A DNA stretch of 51,848 nucleotides from CAVQEK01 sp964596645 (GTDB taxonomy: Bacteria > Bacteroidota > Bacteroidia > Cytophagales > Cyclobacteriaceae). The number at the start of each line of letters is the position of its first letter. Within the stretch, counting starts at the first letter, position 1. A program made the translations under genes and the position numbers. The stretch lies in assembly GCA_964596645.1 (NCBI GenBank), contig CAZQVB010000033.1, positions 1 to 51,848 of the forward strand. Direction: 5' to 3'. This document shows, one piece after another, positions 25,589-35,608 of the stretch. Under the pieces are notes generated by a model. The model was given only the letters and a program-made list of their open reading frames with translations. It searched no databases and had not been told where the DNA came from.

Positions 25589-28500
25589 ATGAAGATGAAG
25601 TTTACTCCACTACCACTGCTTCTGCTTTGCCTGGTGGCCACTATGGCGCTGGGTCAAAGCTCAACCGTAAGCGGTAAAATCACCGCTGAAGACGGCAATG
25701 CGTTGCCGGGTGTATCTGTACAGATAAAAGATACCAGCATAGGCACCGTCACCGATCTCGATGGTCGGTATGCACTTGAGGTGCCTGCAGATGCGGCGGC
25801 TCTCATCTTTTCCTTCATCGGCTATGAAAGTGCCGAGGTAGAGATAGGCGCCCGCACCGTCATCGACTACCAGCTGTATCCCGACATACAGCAATTGGGT
25901 GAAATTGTGATTACGGCGCTGGGCATAGAGCAGGAAAAGCGCTCGCTCGGCTACTCCGTAGATGAGCTGCAGGGTCAGGAAATTACACGCACCAAGCAGC
26001 CCAATGTGGTAAGCGCCTTGCAGGGCCAGGTGTCCGGTGTGCAGATCACCAACAGTGGTGGCGCCCCGGGCATGAGCTCCCGCATCTTGATACGCGGTGT
26101 CACATCGCTGGATCCCAATAAAGACAACCAGCCTCTGTTTGTAGTAGACGGGGTACCTATCGACAACACCACGGTGCCGGAGACCAGCGGCAACACCCCC
26201 AGAGGTATGAGCAACCGGGCGGCAGATCTCAATCCCAACGATATAGAGAGTATTTCAATACTGAAAGGCGCCGCCGCTACGGCGCTCTATGGCGTGCGCG
26301 CAGGCAATGGTGCCGTCATCATTACCACCAAAAAAGGTAAAAGAGGCAAGGTGTCGGTCAATGTGTCCAGCTCAGTGGGCTTCGACCAGATCAATAAGTA
26401 CCCCGACTTTCAGGACAACTTCGGCCAGGGCTTCTCTGGCGACTATTCCAATGACAGCTTCTGGCCAAGCTGGGGTGCGCCAATAGAGGCCGGGCAAATC
26501 GTTGACCCGGAATATGTGTACTACAACAACGCAGAAAATGTGATGCAGACAGGCAAGCAATTCGACAACTATGTGAGCGTGTCGGGTGGCAATGAAAAAG
26601 CCACATTCTTCGGTTCGCTGTCCAACTTTCAGCAGGATGGCGTTATTCCGTTCAGCACCTGGGACAGAACCTCCGCCAAGCTGTCGGGCACCATCACGCT
26701 CAACGATAAGTTCAATTTCTCCGGATCGCTCAACTACATCAACTCAGGTGGAGACCGGGTGCCGCACGACCGCATCATGGAGACGCTGATGTACTGGGCC
26801 GTCACGCAGGATGCTACCGACTATCTGAACCCCGATGGTTCGCAGAGAACTTACGGCAACTCCAACCCCCTGTATGCCGCACGCTTCTGGACGTACGAAG
26901 ATGATGTGAACCGCATGATTGGCAACATCAACCTCAACTACAAACCCTTCAGCTGGTTTGATATTTCTTACCGGGTGGGCACAGACTTTTACAGCGATCA
27001 GCGCACGGAGATATTACCCGGCCCGTTGGGTGTGGAAGATGAAGTGTCGCTCGATCCGGATGGCTTCATTCAGCAAGACCGGATCAACAGCCGCGACATT
27101 AACTCCACTTTAAACCTGACGTTCAATAAAAGCTTTACAGAAAAATTTACCACCACCCTGCGCGTGGGGCACGATTTATTCGAGCGCAGCTCCAACCGCG
27201 TGACCGCCCGTGGCGATGAGTTTGACCTGCCGCTGTTTTACCACCTGAGCAACACCAAAGTGCTGGACAATGACGAGAGCCTGAGCAGCAGGAGAATCAT
27301 AGGCGTATATGGTGATCTGATGCTGAACTATGACGATGTGCTCTACCTCAACTTCACGGGTCGCAACGACTGGACCTCTACGTTGCCCAAAGATGAGCGC
27401 AGCTTCTTTTATCCTTCTGCCAATCTGGGCTTTGTTTTTCACGATGTGGCCAATCTGCCTTCAGCCATCAACTTCGCCAAATTTCGCGCTTCGTATGCGG
27501 AAGTAGGAAAGGACACCGATCCTTACCAGACTGCCGTCACATACTCACGTGCTACAGGTTTTCCGCTGAACGGTGTGCTGGGCTATACACGCTCGAGCAG
27601 CCTGGGCTCGCCCGACCTGAGGCATGAACGTACCTACGCCTTAGAGTTTGGCCTTGAAGCCAGCTTTGCACAAGACAGGTTTGGCTTCGACTTCACCTGG
27701 TACAAGTCAAACAGCAAGGATCAGATCATTCCCGTACCCGTTTCCAATGCCACCGGGTTCACCCGGGTGATCACCAATGCAGGTGAGCTGGAGAATAAAG
27801 GCGTAGAGGTAATGTTGCGCGCCATGCCGGTAAAAAGCCCGAACTTCCAATGGGACATGCGCCTCATTTTGACGCGCAACAGAAATACGGTGGTCTCCAT
27901 TCGCGAAGGGATAGAATCCATACTGGTAGGCAGTCAGTTTGGCTATGCCGGCGCCACTACCTCCATGATCCTCAATGCGGGCGATGCCTATGGCAACCTG
28001 TACGGGACCAGCTACGAGCGCTACTATGCAGATGGCAAGCCCGAAGACCTCACCGAGCTGGACCGCGACCTGCCATTGCTCATAGGAAGTGATGGCTTTC
28101 CGGAGCGCAACGGCAATGACCTTATACTCGGCAATGCGCAGCCGGAGTGGCTCGCGGGTTTCACCAATACTTTCTCTTATAAAGGCATCAGCCTGTCCTT
28201 CCTTATCGACGTGCGCCAGGGCATCGATCAGTTCGATCAATATGCCAACTTCTACTCGGCATTTGGCGCGCTGGATTACTCCAACAACCGCAATGATATG
28301 GTGGTTTTCGACGGATACTTGTCCGATGGATCGGTGAATACACAACAGGTATGGCTTGGCCAGGGCATTGGTCCGGACTACAGAAACTACGGTGCCGGGT
28401 TCTACCGCAACGACTACCGCGGGGTGGCAGAAAACTTCGTGCAGGATGCGTCTTTTGTAAAGCTGCGCAACATCACCCTGGGGTATGAGCTGCCGTCATC

Positions 28501-28693
28501 GCTGCTCGATACTACGCCTCTGGAGCGTGTATCTGTATCGGTAGCAGCAAACAACATCATACTGTGGACTCCCTGGAACGGGTACGATCCCGAATCATTC
28601 AGCGCGGGTGCGGGTGGCAATGCTACCGCTTTTACAGGCCTTGGCTATCCGGGCATTCAGAGCTTGATATTTTCGCTAAACCTCACCTTTTAA
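25589..28693 (+). CDS. SusC/RagA-family TonB-dependent outer-membrane transporter
   Basis: A 1034-residue protein of usual SusC length. After a signal peptide (MKMKFTPLPLLLLCLVATMALG) comes a carboxypeptidase-like regulatory domain (VSGKITAEDGNALPGVSVQI to IFSFIGYESAEVEIG, about 27-95). The plug follows, with LGEIVITALGIEQEKRSLGY, then GQVSGVQITNSGGAPG and the SusC signature region SISILKGAAATALYGVRAGN. The remainder is a 22-strand barrel ending in SLNLTF. It imports large ligands with its SusD partner, driven by TonB. Because the genes behind it encode peptidases rather than glycoside hydrolases, a peptide ligand, as for RagAB, is the better guess. Confidence 0.95.
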   Translation: MKMKFTPLPLLLLCLVATMALGQSSTVSGKITAEDGNALPGVSVQIKDTSIGTVTDLDGRYALEVPADAAALIFSFIGYESAEVEIGARTVIDYQLYPDIQQLGEIVITALGIEQEKRSLGYSVDELQGQEITRTKQPNVVSALQGQVSGVQITNSGGAPGMSSRILIRGVTSLDPNKDNQPLFVVDGVPIDNTTVPETSGNTPRGMSNRAADLNPNDIESISILKGAAATALYGVRAGNGAVIITTKKGKRGKVSVNVSSSVGFDQINKYPDFQDNFGQGFSGDYSNDSFWPSWGAPIEAGQIVDPEYVYYNNAENVMQTGKQFDNYVSVSGGNEKATFFGSLSNFQQDGVIPFSTWDRTSAKLSGTITLNDKFNFSGSLNYINSGGDRVPHDRIMETLMYWAVTQDATDYLNPDGSQRTYGNSNPLYAARFWTYEDDVNRMIGNINLNYKPFSWFDISYRVGTDFYSDQRTEILPGPLGVEDEVSLDPDGFIQQDRINSRDINSTLNLTFNKSFTEKFTTTLRVGHDLFERSSNRVTARGDEFDLPLFYHLSNTKVLDNDESLSSRRIIGVYGDLMLNYDDVLYLNFTGRNDWTSTLPKDERSFFYPSANLGFVFHDVANLPSAINFAKFRASYAEVGKDTDPYQTAVTYSRATGFPLNGVLGYTRSSSLGSPDLRHERTYALEFGLEASFAQDRFGFDFTWYKSNSKDQIIPVPVSNATGFTRVITNAGELENKGVEVMLRAMPVKSPNFQWDMRLILTRNRNTVVSIREGIESILVGSQFGYAGATTSMILNAGDAYGNLYGTSYERYYADGKPEDLTELDRDLPLLIGSDGFPERNGNDLILGNAQPEWLAGFTNTFSYKGISLSFLIDVRQGIDQFDQYANFYSAFGALDYSNNRNDMVVFDGYLSDGSVNTQQVWLGQGIGPDYRNYGAGFYRNDYRGVAENFVQDASFVKLRNITLGYELPSSLLDTTPLERVSVSVAANNIILWTPWNGYDPESFSAGAGGNATAFTGLGYPGIQSLIFSLNLTF

Positions 28694-28705
28694 CAGAAAG
28701 ACACG

Positions 28706-30134
28706 ATGAACATAAAATATAGATTAATACTCCTTTTGGTGCTGGCAGGTGTGCTACCCGCCATGCAGGGTTGCGANNNNNNNNNNTGACTATCTCGACA
28801 TCAACGACGACCCCAACAACCCGACCACAGCGCCCATGTCGGGCCTGCTGGCGCGTACCAGCTTCGAAACAGGCGACAACATTCAGAATGCCGGAAACAT
28901 CACTTCCTACTTTGTGCAATATCTGGCCTCGCCCAATGCCGCCGGCGCTACCGATACCCATGAGCCTGTGCCGCATGACCAGACATGGTTTGAGCTGTAT
29001 GACGTCATGACTGACCTGAGCGATCTGGAGCTGCAGGCAGCCGACCTGGGCGATCAGAACTATCTCGGTATAGCCAAGATATTGAAAGCCATCAATCTAG
29101 GCCTCACCATCGATATGTGGGGGTATATACCCTACTCCGAGTCATTTTTTGCAGAAACCTTAAACCCTTCGTATGACACTGATCAGGCACTGTACGATGA
29201 AATAATGCAACTGCTGAATGATGGTATATCGGCTTTGGAAGACGGCAGCGGCACGTTCGTGATCGGCAGCGATGACTTCATCTACGGCGGTAACCTCGAC
29301 CTTTGGATTAAGACCGCCCATGCGCTCAAGGCGCGCTATCTCTTGCATTTGAGCGAAACGGCGGATTACGATCCGCAGATGGTATTGGCTGAGGCAGGAA
29401 TGGCATATGACGGCAATGGGGAAGACGCCACAGTGGTGTATTATGAGCAAGAGCGCAATCCCTGGGCAAGTGTGGCCATCGCCAATGATGGGCTTATTCT
29501 TGGAGGTTGGATCTCCGAGCAGATCATCGATATGATGGATGGCTCTCTGTACAATGTCGTCGATCCGCGCATGCCCTTTATGTTTGGCACGACTGACGAA
29601 GGCGAATTTGTAGGGACAGAAAATGGCGCAGGCCGTGGCGATGCAGCGGCCGACGGTGAGCGATCTACATTGGAAACGGGTACTTACTATGCCAGTGTGC
29701 TGTCGCCGATCGAGATCATCACGTACGCCGAACTGAAATTTATAGAAGCCGAGGCAGCATTGAGCACCGACAAGCCCCGCGCCTACAACGCCTACATTGC
29801 CGGTATAGCGGCGCACCACGACAAGTTGGGTGTGGCCGACAGTGAAGCGCAGGCATACATCACCCACCCGGCAGTGGCGGTCGGCAGTGCCAACCTCACG
29901 ATAGACCACATCATGAAGGAAAAATATATCGCGCTCTTTCTGCATCCTGAAACCTGGGTAGATGCCCGCCGGTACGATTTTCAATATGCAGGCATGACCT
30001 TACCGGCCAACCTGAACCCTGAACTGGGAGGCAAGTTCAGCCTCCGGCTTATCTATCCGGAGTCAGAGACACAGCGCAACGGCGCCAACGTACCGGATGT
30101 AGACCTGCTGACGCCGATGTGGTGGGACAAATAA
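28706..30134 (+). CDS. SusD/RagB-family surface lipoprotein (contains 10-N assembly gap)
   Basis: SusD-type lid that binds the ligand at the cell surface above its SusC partner. The true start is the ATG at 28706 (MNIKYRLILLLVLAGVLPAM), with a lipoprotein cysteine in MQGC. The gap at 28777-28786 follows GC-GA. If the Ns are removed the frame reads C-D-D-Y-L-D-I-N without a break, the normal start of mature SusD proteins, so the gap probably has zero or a small multiple-of-three length. The intact protein would have about 472 residues. Downstream features include ADLGDQNYLGIAKIL, WGYIPYSESF and the C-terminal MKEKYIALFLHPETWVDARR, matching the family. Confidence 0.92.
28777..28786. other. Assembly gap (10 N) inside the SusD-like gene
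   Basis: A fixed run of ten N, typical of a scaffold placeholder. As written it creates an in-frame stop for the real start at 28706. Only gap lengths divisible by three restore the frame; zero gives the expected junction GCDDYLDIN. Confidence 0.95.
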
Positions 30135-30160
30135 TTATTCATTTAAAAAGACATACAGCG

Positions 30161-30580
30161 ATGAAGATATTTCAATATATAATGATGATCGCCATACTGG
30201 CGATGGGCATGGCATGTGAAAAAAATCAGGAGGTGCCAGACCATGAAGTTGTCGGTGAGGCATATGCTACGGCAGTGTCATTTTCAGTGTCAGAAGATGA
30301 GCCCAGGCCGGGCGATGAGATCACCGTCAGTCTTACCTATGCCAACTACACAGCAGCTCCGGTGGCCTCAGTTACTTTTCAAAAGGAAGTAGACGACGAA
30401 GCCATTGCCAACATCAACGTGATAGACGAGAGCGGCGCCGCCCTCGATGCGCAGATCACCCACAGCTTCACCTATATGGTGCCCGATGCGGAAGAGATCG
30501 TGCTCTATGCAGTGCTGGCCTCTGCCGAAAGAGAATTTCCCCAGATAGAGCGGGTAATACTGGAAGTAGAGCAAGACTAA
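30161..30580 (+). CDS. Small lipoprotein, third gene of the SusC/D operon
   Basis: The start is the ATG at 30161 (MKIFQYIMMIAILAMGMAC), giving a lipoprotein with Cys19 and an EKNQ linker. The mature domain of about 120 residues looks like a single Ig-like or fibronectin-like beta sandwich: YATAVSFSVSEDEPRPGDEI, VSLTYANYTAAPVASVTF, THSFTYMVPDAEEIVLYAVL. Single-domain surface lipoproteins like this often follow SusC/D genes and help to bind ligand. The gene lies 26 bp after susD and is closed by a strong terminator, so it is the last gene of this transcript. Confidence 0.78.
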   Translation: MKIFQYIMMIAILAMGMACEKNQEVPDHEVVGEAYATAVSFSVSEDEPRPGDEITVSLTYANYTAAPVASVTFQKEVDDEAIANINVIDESGAALDAQITHSFTYMVPDAEEIVLYAVLASAEREFPQIERVILEVEQD

Positions 30581-30588
30581 TATGTAAA

Positions 30589-30621
30589 GGAAGGAAGCCT
30601 GCAAGCTTCCTTCCATTTTTT
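30589..30621 (+). terminator. Strong rho-independent terminator
   Basis: A perfect 10-bp stem, GGAAGGAAGC with GCTTCCTTCC, around a 6-base loop, followed by a run of six T. It closes the SusC/SusD/lipoprotein transcript, so the LD-carboxypeptidase gene ten bases further needs its own promoter or read-through. Confidence 0.9.
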
Positions 30622-30630
30622 ACAATTTGT

Positions 30631-31686
30631 ATGCAGCTACAAAGACGCGATTTTTTCAGGCGCTTCATCGCCGCAGGGTGCATAGCGCCGTGGATGGTGC
30701 AGGGTACAGGTGCAGTGCCACTGTCGCATGCCCACCCGGCAGCACTTCGGGCACCGCGGCTGCAGCCTGGCCATACCGTCGCGTTGGTGAGTCCCTCGGC
30801 AGCCATCTACGAAAGTGAGCCTTTCGATGTGGCTATAGAGGTGCTGCAGGCGCTTGGATTGAAAGTACGGCTCGGGCAGCATGCCAAAGACCGGTACGGC
30901 CACCTGGCCGGAAAGGATGAAGACAGGGCGGCCGAGCTCAATGCCTTATTTGCAGACCCGGGCGTACAGGCCATTATGTGCATGCGGGGAGGATCTGGTG
31001 CAGCGCGTATCGTCGATTTGCTCAATTATGATCTTATCGCAGCGCATCCAAAAATACTGATCGGTTACAGCGACATCACCGCCCTGTTGCTCGCCATCTA
31101 TGCCAAAACCGGCCTCGTTACCTTTCATGGCCCGATGGCTACCTCCGACTGGAACACCTTCACACTCCACTACTTCCGGCAGGTCTTGTTTGAGGCGGCA
31201 TTGCCCGGCATGAAAAACCCACCAAAAGAAGAAGGAGCGTTGGTGCAAACCGAAAATCGTATACGCACCATCAACCCCGGCAAGGCCATTGGCAGACTGG
31301 TTGGAGGCAATCTTTCGGTATTGGCCGGCCTTGTGGGATCGGGCTATCTGCCGCAGTGGGAGGGCAAAATTTTATTTCTGGAAGAGGTGGGTGAGAAAAT
31401 ATACGAGGTAGACCGAATGATGTCACAACTGAAGCTGGCCGGTGTCTTCGACCAACTCAATGGCTTTGTGCTGGGCCAATGCTCGAGGTGCGAGCCCGGC
31501 AACGGGCACGGCTCGCTCACGCTGGAAGAAGTGATCGATCACTACATAAGACCCATGCGCATGCCGGCCTACAGTGGCGCCATGATCGGCCATATCTCTG
31601 AAAAGTTTACTGTGCCCGTAGGTGCCATGGCCACCATCGATGCCGACAATGGAACCATCACCATGAACGAACCTGCAGTATCATGA
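30631..31686 (+). CDS. LD-carboxypeptidase, S66 family, exported (Tat-like signal)
   Basis: A 351-residue S66 serine peptidase. Family members (LdcA, MccF) cleave between an L- and a D-centre, classically releasing D-Ala from murein tetrapeptides. The Ser-Glu-His triad is visible: Ser147 in IGYSDITAL, Glu251 in KILFLEEVGE and His321 in AMIGHISEKFTVPVG. The start carries LQRRDFFRRFIAAG followed by a hydrophobic stretch, a twin-arginine-like signal, whereas classical LdcA is cytoplasmic. It should therefore act in the periplasm on peptides brought in by the SusC/D pair upstream. The stop overlaps the start of the next gene (ATGA), so the two are translationally coupled. Confidence 0.93.
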   Translation: MQLQRRDFFRRFIAAGCIAPWMVQGTGAVPLSHAHPAALRAPRLQPGHTVALVSPSAAIYESEPFDVAIEVLQALGLKVRLGQHAKDRYGHLAGKDEDRAAELNALFADPGVQAIMCMRGGSGAARIVDLLNYDLIAAHPKILIGYSDITALLLAIYAKTGLVTFHGPMATSDWNTFTLHYFRQVLFEAALPGMKNPPKEEGALVQTENRIRTINPGKAIGRLVGGNLSVLAGLVGSGYLPQWEGKILFLEEVGEKIYEVDRMMSQLKLAGVFDQLNGFVLGQCSRCEPGNGHGSLTLEEVIDHYIRPMRMPAYSGAMIGHISEKFTVPVGAMATIDADNGTITMNEPAVS

Positions 31687-34322
31687 GCAAAGCGATAGCA
31701 AACCGGTGGTGCAGCGTGGCGGTGTGGTGGCTACTTTTGTCTTTTACCCATTGCAGTGAAAAAATGAATACAATAGAAGAAAATGCTGATTTGCTTCAAA
31801 ACCTGATGGAGACCAGGCCGGAGCAGTTCGCTCAAATCATTGAGAAAAAAGACCAATACGAGGTGCAGATCATCTACACACAGATCGATCGCGACAGCGC
31901 CAACCGACCGTCTTTTACATCTTTTTACTTCAATGTAGACTCCGCCAGGTATTTCTACCCGGCCAGCACAGTGAAGATGCCTGTGGCACTGCTTGCACTG
32001 GAAAAGCTGAACGCCTTGGGCATTGAGCACCTCGATATGCATACCGCCATGCTCACCGACAGTGCATACTCCGGGCAATCCGCCGCCTTGGAAGATACCA
32101 CCAGCGAGAGCCGCATGCCCAGCATAGCGCACTACATCAAAAAAATATTTCTGGTCAGCGATAACGATGCCTTCAACAGGCTCTATGAGTTCGTAGGTCA
32201 GCAACGCATCAATGAACGGCTAAAAGAGATGGGTTATGAGCAGTCGCGCATCGTGCATCGGCTGAATATCTTTCTGTCGGAAGAAGAAAATCGCCGTACC
32301 AATCCCGTTCGGTTCATGCGCAATGACTCCATCATTTATGCACAGCCGGAGAGTAGAAATGCATCGCCGCTGCCGGTAGGAGAACAGGTTTTAAAAGGGA
32401 AAGGCTACCAAAGCGGCGACCGTATTGTGCAGGAGCCCATGGAGTTTACGCATAAAAATTTCACCCCCCTGGGCGAAATGCACGACATGCTGAAGGCCGT
32501 CATTTTCCCCGAAGCAGTGCCACCGGACAGGCGTTTTAATCTCGGGCAAGCCGACTACGAGTTTGTGTACAGATATATGTCGCAATTGCCATCGGAAACC
32601 CACTTTCCCCAATACGACACCGCAGAGTTTTTTGACGCCTACAGCAAATTCCTGATGTACGGCAATGACAAGACCAACCTGCCCAAGCACATCCGCATTT
32701 TTAACAAGATGGGCCAGGCCTACGGCTTCCTCAGCGACAACGCCTACATCGCAGACTTCGAAAAAAAGGTGGAATTCATGCTTTCGGCCGTGATCCTGGT
32801 CAACGAGAACGGCATATTCAACGACGGCCAATATGAATACGATTCCACAGGATTTCCCTTCATGAAGAATCTGGGCCGGCTGATCTATGACTATGAGCTT
32901 GGCCGCAAGCGCCCCCATGCCCCCGATCTGAGCCGCTACATGGTCGGCTACGACAAGCCGGCAAGGGTATCGGCCGAGCTGCACGCCAATTTGTTTCAAA
33001 ACTACACCCACTATCACATACCGGCGCTCAACCGCCGCAAGACCAATCGTAGCGATATAGCCCCTTTGATTGAGCAATTACAAGCAGCCGACGGTGTAGA
33101 GGTGACTGTAGCAGGCAAATCCGTGGAAGGCCGCGACATTAATTTGATAAAAATGGGCAACGGCCCCACCAGGGTATTGCTATGGTCGCAGATGCACGGC
33201 GATGAATCTACAGCGACCAGGGCATTGATGGAGATGTTTAAGTTTTTTACGGCCGATGATGAGTATAGCTCCGAGCGCGCACTGATACTCGATCAGCTCA
33301 CACTTTACTTTTTGCCCATGCTCAATCCCGACGGAGCGGAAGTATTTGTGCGGCAGAATGCACTGGGCATCGACCTGAACCGTGACGCGCTGCGGCTGGT
33401 GTCGCCAGAAGCAAAAATATTGAAGGAGGTGCGTGACGCTGTAGAGCCACATTTCGGTTTCAACCTGCACGATCAGAGTCGCTACTACAACGTGGCCCGC
33501 ACCAACCGTACCGCCGCCATCTCCTTTTTGGCCCCGGCCTACGACTACCCCAAAAACGTCAACAACACCCGTGCCTCTGCTATGAAAGCCATCGTAGCCA
33601 TGAATGCCATAGCGCAGCAATATATGCCGGGCCACGTGGGCCGATACAACGACGACTTTGAGCCCAGGGCCTTTGGGGACAACATACAGAAATGGGGCAC
33701 CAGCACCATACTGCTGGAATCGGGCGGGTATCCTGGTGACCCAGAAAAGAGAATGCTGGTAAAAATGAATTTTGTGTTGCTGCTGCAGGTGCTGCACGAC
33801 ATAGCGTCCGGGGCTTTGGAAGAATACTCAACAGACGCATACACCACCATACCTGAGAATGACAGAAAACTATTTGACCTGCTCATCAGAAATGCCACTA
33901 TGCGGCATGAGGGTAAGGAATATACACTTGACGTGGGCGTACTAAGCCAGGAAGGGCCGCCACAGAAAGGCCAAATAGAAGATATCGGCGATCTCTCTAC
34001 CTACTATGGCTACCGCGAATATGACGCGGAGGGCCTGGTGCTGGAATCCGGCAGAGTGTACCCGGTAGTGATTGATGATGCCGCTGCTATCGGAACAGAT
34101 CAGGTAGTAAGCTGGCTGAAAGAGGGATACACCACCATACTGTTGGCCAATGATACAGATACCATTGCGGCAGTCAATATACACACGCAAAGTGCCGACG
34201 AGCCGTCGCAGCCGCAATTTGCCCTGGGAGAGCCGGCCAACTTTATTTTGAAAAAAGGCGATGAGGTAAAAGCTGCCGTGGTAAACGGAGCAATGGTGCA
34301 ATGGCATACCGACGAGCAATAA
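31683..34322 (+). CDS. Two-domain hydrolase: class-A beta-lactamase-like serine hydrolase plus M14 zinc carboxypeptidase
   Basis: An 879-residue exported protein; the signal ends near Cys24 (SFTHC), perhaps a lipoprotein. Residues about 60-400 are a penicillin-recognising serine hydrolase: nucleophile Ser95 in ASTVKMPV (S-x-x-K98), S-D-N at 159-161 in LVSDNDAFNRLY, and KMG at 342-344 in place of K-T-G. Residues 450-720 are an M14 metallopeptidase: His505 and Glu508 in QMHGDESTATRA, third zinc ligand His596 in FNLHDQSRYYN, catalytic Glu679 in ILLESGGY, and NPDGAEVF plus GIDLNRDA around the substrate site. M14 includes MpaA, the murein-peptide gamma-D-Glu-DAP amidase. A beta-rich C-terminal tail completes it. 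All core residues are present, so both domains should be active. Confidence 0.9.
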   Translation: MSKAIANRWCSVAVWWLLLSFTHCSEKMNTIEENADLLQNLMETRPEQFAQIIEKKDQYEVQIIYTQIDRDSANRPSFTSFYFNVDSARYFYPASTVKMPVALLALEKLNALGIEHLDMHTAMLTDSAYSGQSAALEDTTSESRMPSIAHYIKKIFLVSDNDAFNRLYEFVGQQRINERLKEMGYEQSRIVHRLNIFLSEEENRRTNPVRFMRNDSIIYAQPESRNASPLPVGEQVLKGKGYQSGDRIVQEPMEFTHKNFTPLGEMHDMLKAVIFPEAVPPDRRFNLGQADYEFVYRYMSQLPSETHFPQYDTAEFFDAYSKFLMYGNDKTNLPKHIRIFNKMGQAYGFLSDNAYIADFEKKVEFMLSAVILVNENGIFNDGQYEYDSTGFPFMKNLGRLIYDYELGRKRPHAPDLSRYMVGYDKPARVSAELHANLFQNYTHYHIPALNRRKTNRSDIAPLIEQLQAADGVEVTVAGKSVEGRDINLIKMGNGPTRVLLWSQMHGDESTATRALMEMFKFFTADDEYSSERALILDQLTLYFLPMLNPDGAEVFVRQNALGIDLNRDALRLVSPEAKILKEVRDAVEPHFGFNLHDQSRYYNVARTNRTAAISFLAPAYDYPKNVNNTRASAMKAIVAMNAIAQQYMPGHVGRYNDDFEPRAFGDNIQKWGTSTILLESGGYPGDPEKRMLVKMNFVLLLQVLHDIASGALEEYSTDAYTTIPENDRKLFDLLIRNATMRHEGKEYTLDVGVLSQEGPPQKGQIEDIGDLSTYYGYREYDAEGLVLESGRVYPVVIDDAAAIGTDQVVSWLKEGYTTILLANDTDTIAAVNIHTQSADEPSQPQFALGEPANFILKKGDEVKAAVVNGAMVQWHTDEQ

Positions 34323-34410
34323 GCGCCTGGGTTGGTATGATTTAACAATACAAAGTGGTGAAAGGTAATGCTGGCAAAAATGATTGATGGAATGACTAAA
34401 AACACAGATT

Positions 34411-35508
34411 ATGAATAATCTCTCTACCCAACATTTGCAGGGTTCGGCCTGCATCATCACCGGTGGCCTGCTCGACACCCAGCACGCGAAGACGGCGCAC
34501 GGACTGCTCAGGGAGTCAAAGCGATTTGACATACGCGCAGTAATAGACGCCAATTTTGCCGGGCGCAATGCGGCTGATTTTGTGCCGGGCGTCACCGGCA
34601 GCACGCCCATATTTGCATCTGTAGAGCAGATGCTGAAAAACCAGCCGAAGCCTTCCTTTGCCATCATCGGAATGGCGACGAAAGGCGGCGTATTGCCTCA
34701 AAGCCTGTATCCGGTCATCAGGGAGGTGCTGGCGGCAGGCATCGATCTGGTGAATGGCCTGCACCAGCCGCTTTCCGAGGTGGAGGAGTTGCTTGCGCTG
34801 GCACAGCGATCCGGTGCCGTCATCTACGACATCCGAAAGCCGAAGCCTTTTTCGGAACTGCATTTCTGGAGTGGAAAGATACTGGATGTAGAGGCGCTGA
34901 AAATAGGAGTGCTCGGCACAGACTGCAGCATAGGTAAGCGCACCACCGCCAAAATGCTGGTGAACGCACTCAACGAAGCAGGAGTGTCTGCCCGCATGAT
35001 ATTCACCGGGCAAACCGGCTGGATGCAGGGCACCAAATACGGCTTCATTTTCGATGCCACACCCAACGACTTCATACCCGGCGAGGTGGAACACGCCATA
35101 TACGAATGCTGGAAAAACGAACGTCCGGAGGTGATCGTGGTGGAGGGGCAGGCATCATTGCGCAATCCGGGCGGGCCATGCGGGTCGGAGTTCATCATAT
35201 CGGGCAGGCTGGACGGTGTGATATTGCAGCACCACCCCACACGGCAGAAATACAGCAACCTGGAGAGCTTAACAGATAATATTCCCGATGTGCTGGATGA
35301 TGTAAAACTCATCAGGATGTTGGGAACCGACACATGGGCCCTCACCCTCAACACTGGCCAGATGACCAACGAAATGGTGGCAGAGAGCAAACAAGCGCTG
35401 CAGATGCGCAGCGGACTGCCGGTGGTATGCCCTCTGGAAGAAGGACTGCACGAAATAGTAGATTTGATAAAAAACAAAAAAATGGCTGCTGTGCAGAGCG
35501 CCGGGTGA
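34411..35508 (+). CDS. dgcN: DUF1611 family protein, probable D-glutamate N-acetyltransferase (DgcN)
   Basis: A 365-residue cytoplasmic protein of the DUF1611 family. It has an N-terminal Rossmann-like part (ACIITGGLLDTQHAKTAHGL, FAIIGMATKGGVLP) and a C-terminal P-loop part with GVLGTDCSIGKRTTAK near 166-181, then FTGQTGWMQG and VVEGQASLRNPGG. The family member DgcN has been described as a D-glutamate N-acetyltransferase acting with DgcA, an enolase-superfamily racemase. The next gene here is an enolase-superfamily protein, which supports that assignment. It would take D-Glu released from peptidoglycan peptides into L-Glu metabolism. Family membership is secure; the reaction is inferred from relatives. 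Confidence 0.85.
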   Translation: MNNLSTQHLQGSACIITGGLLDTQHAKTAHGLLRESKRFDIRAVIDANFAGRNAADFVPGVTGSTPIFASVEQMLKNQPKPSFAIIGMATKGGVLPQSLYPVIREVLAAGIDLVNGLHQPLSEVEELLALAQRSGAVIYDIRKPKPFSELHFWSGKILDVEALKIGVLGTDCSIGKRTTAKMLVNALNEAGVSARMIFTGQTGWMQGTKYGFIFDATPNDFIPGEVEHAIYECWKNERPEVIVVEGQASLRNPGGPCGSEFIISGRLDGVILQHHPTRQKYSNLESLTDNIPDVLDDVKLIRMLGTDTWALTLNTGQMTNEMVAESKQALQMRSGLPVVCPLEEGLHEIVDLIKNKKMAAVQSAG

Positions 35509-35608
35509 AAGGTCAATTCCGATCATTTGAAGAAGAACATAAACTACCCAACCGGGGCAGCAGGCAGGAGAACACCTACGAGCTGGCCGGCTATAAATTT
35601 TTATACCT

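Noticed and set aside
28683..28976. 97-codon minus-strand frame across the N gap
   Set aside because: Antisense to the SusD-like gene and contains four undefined residues from the gap.
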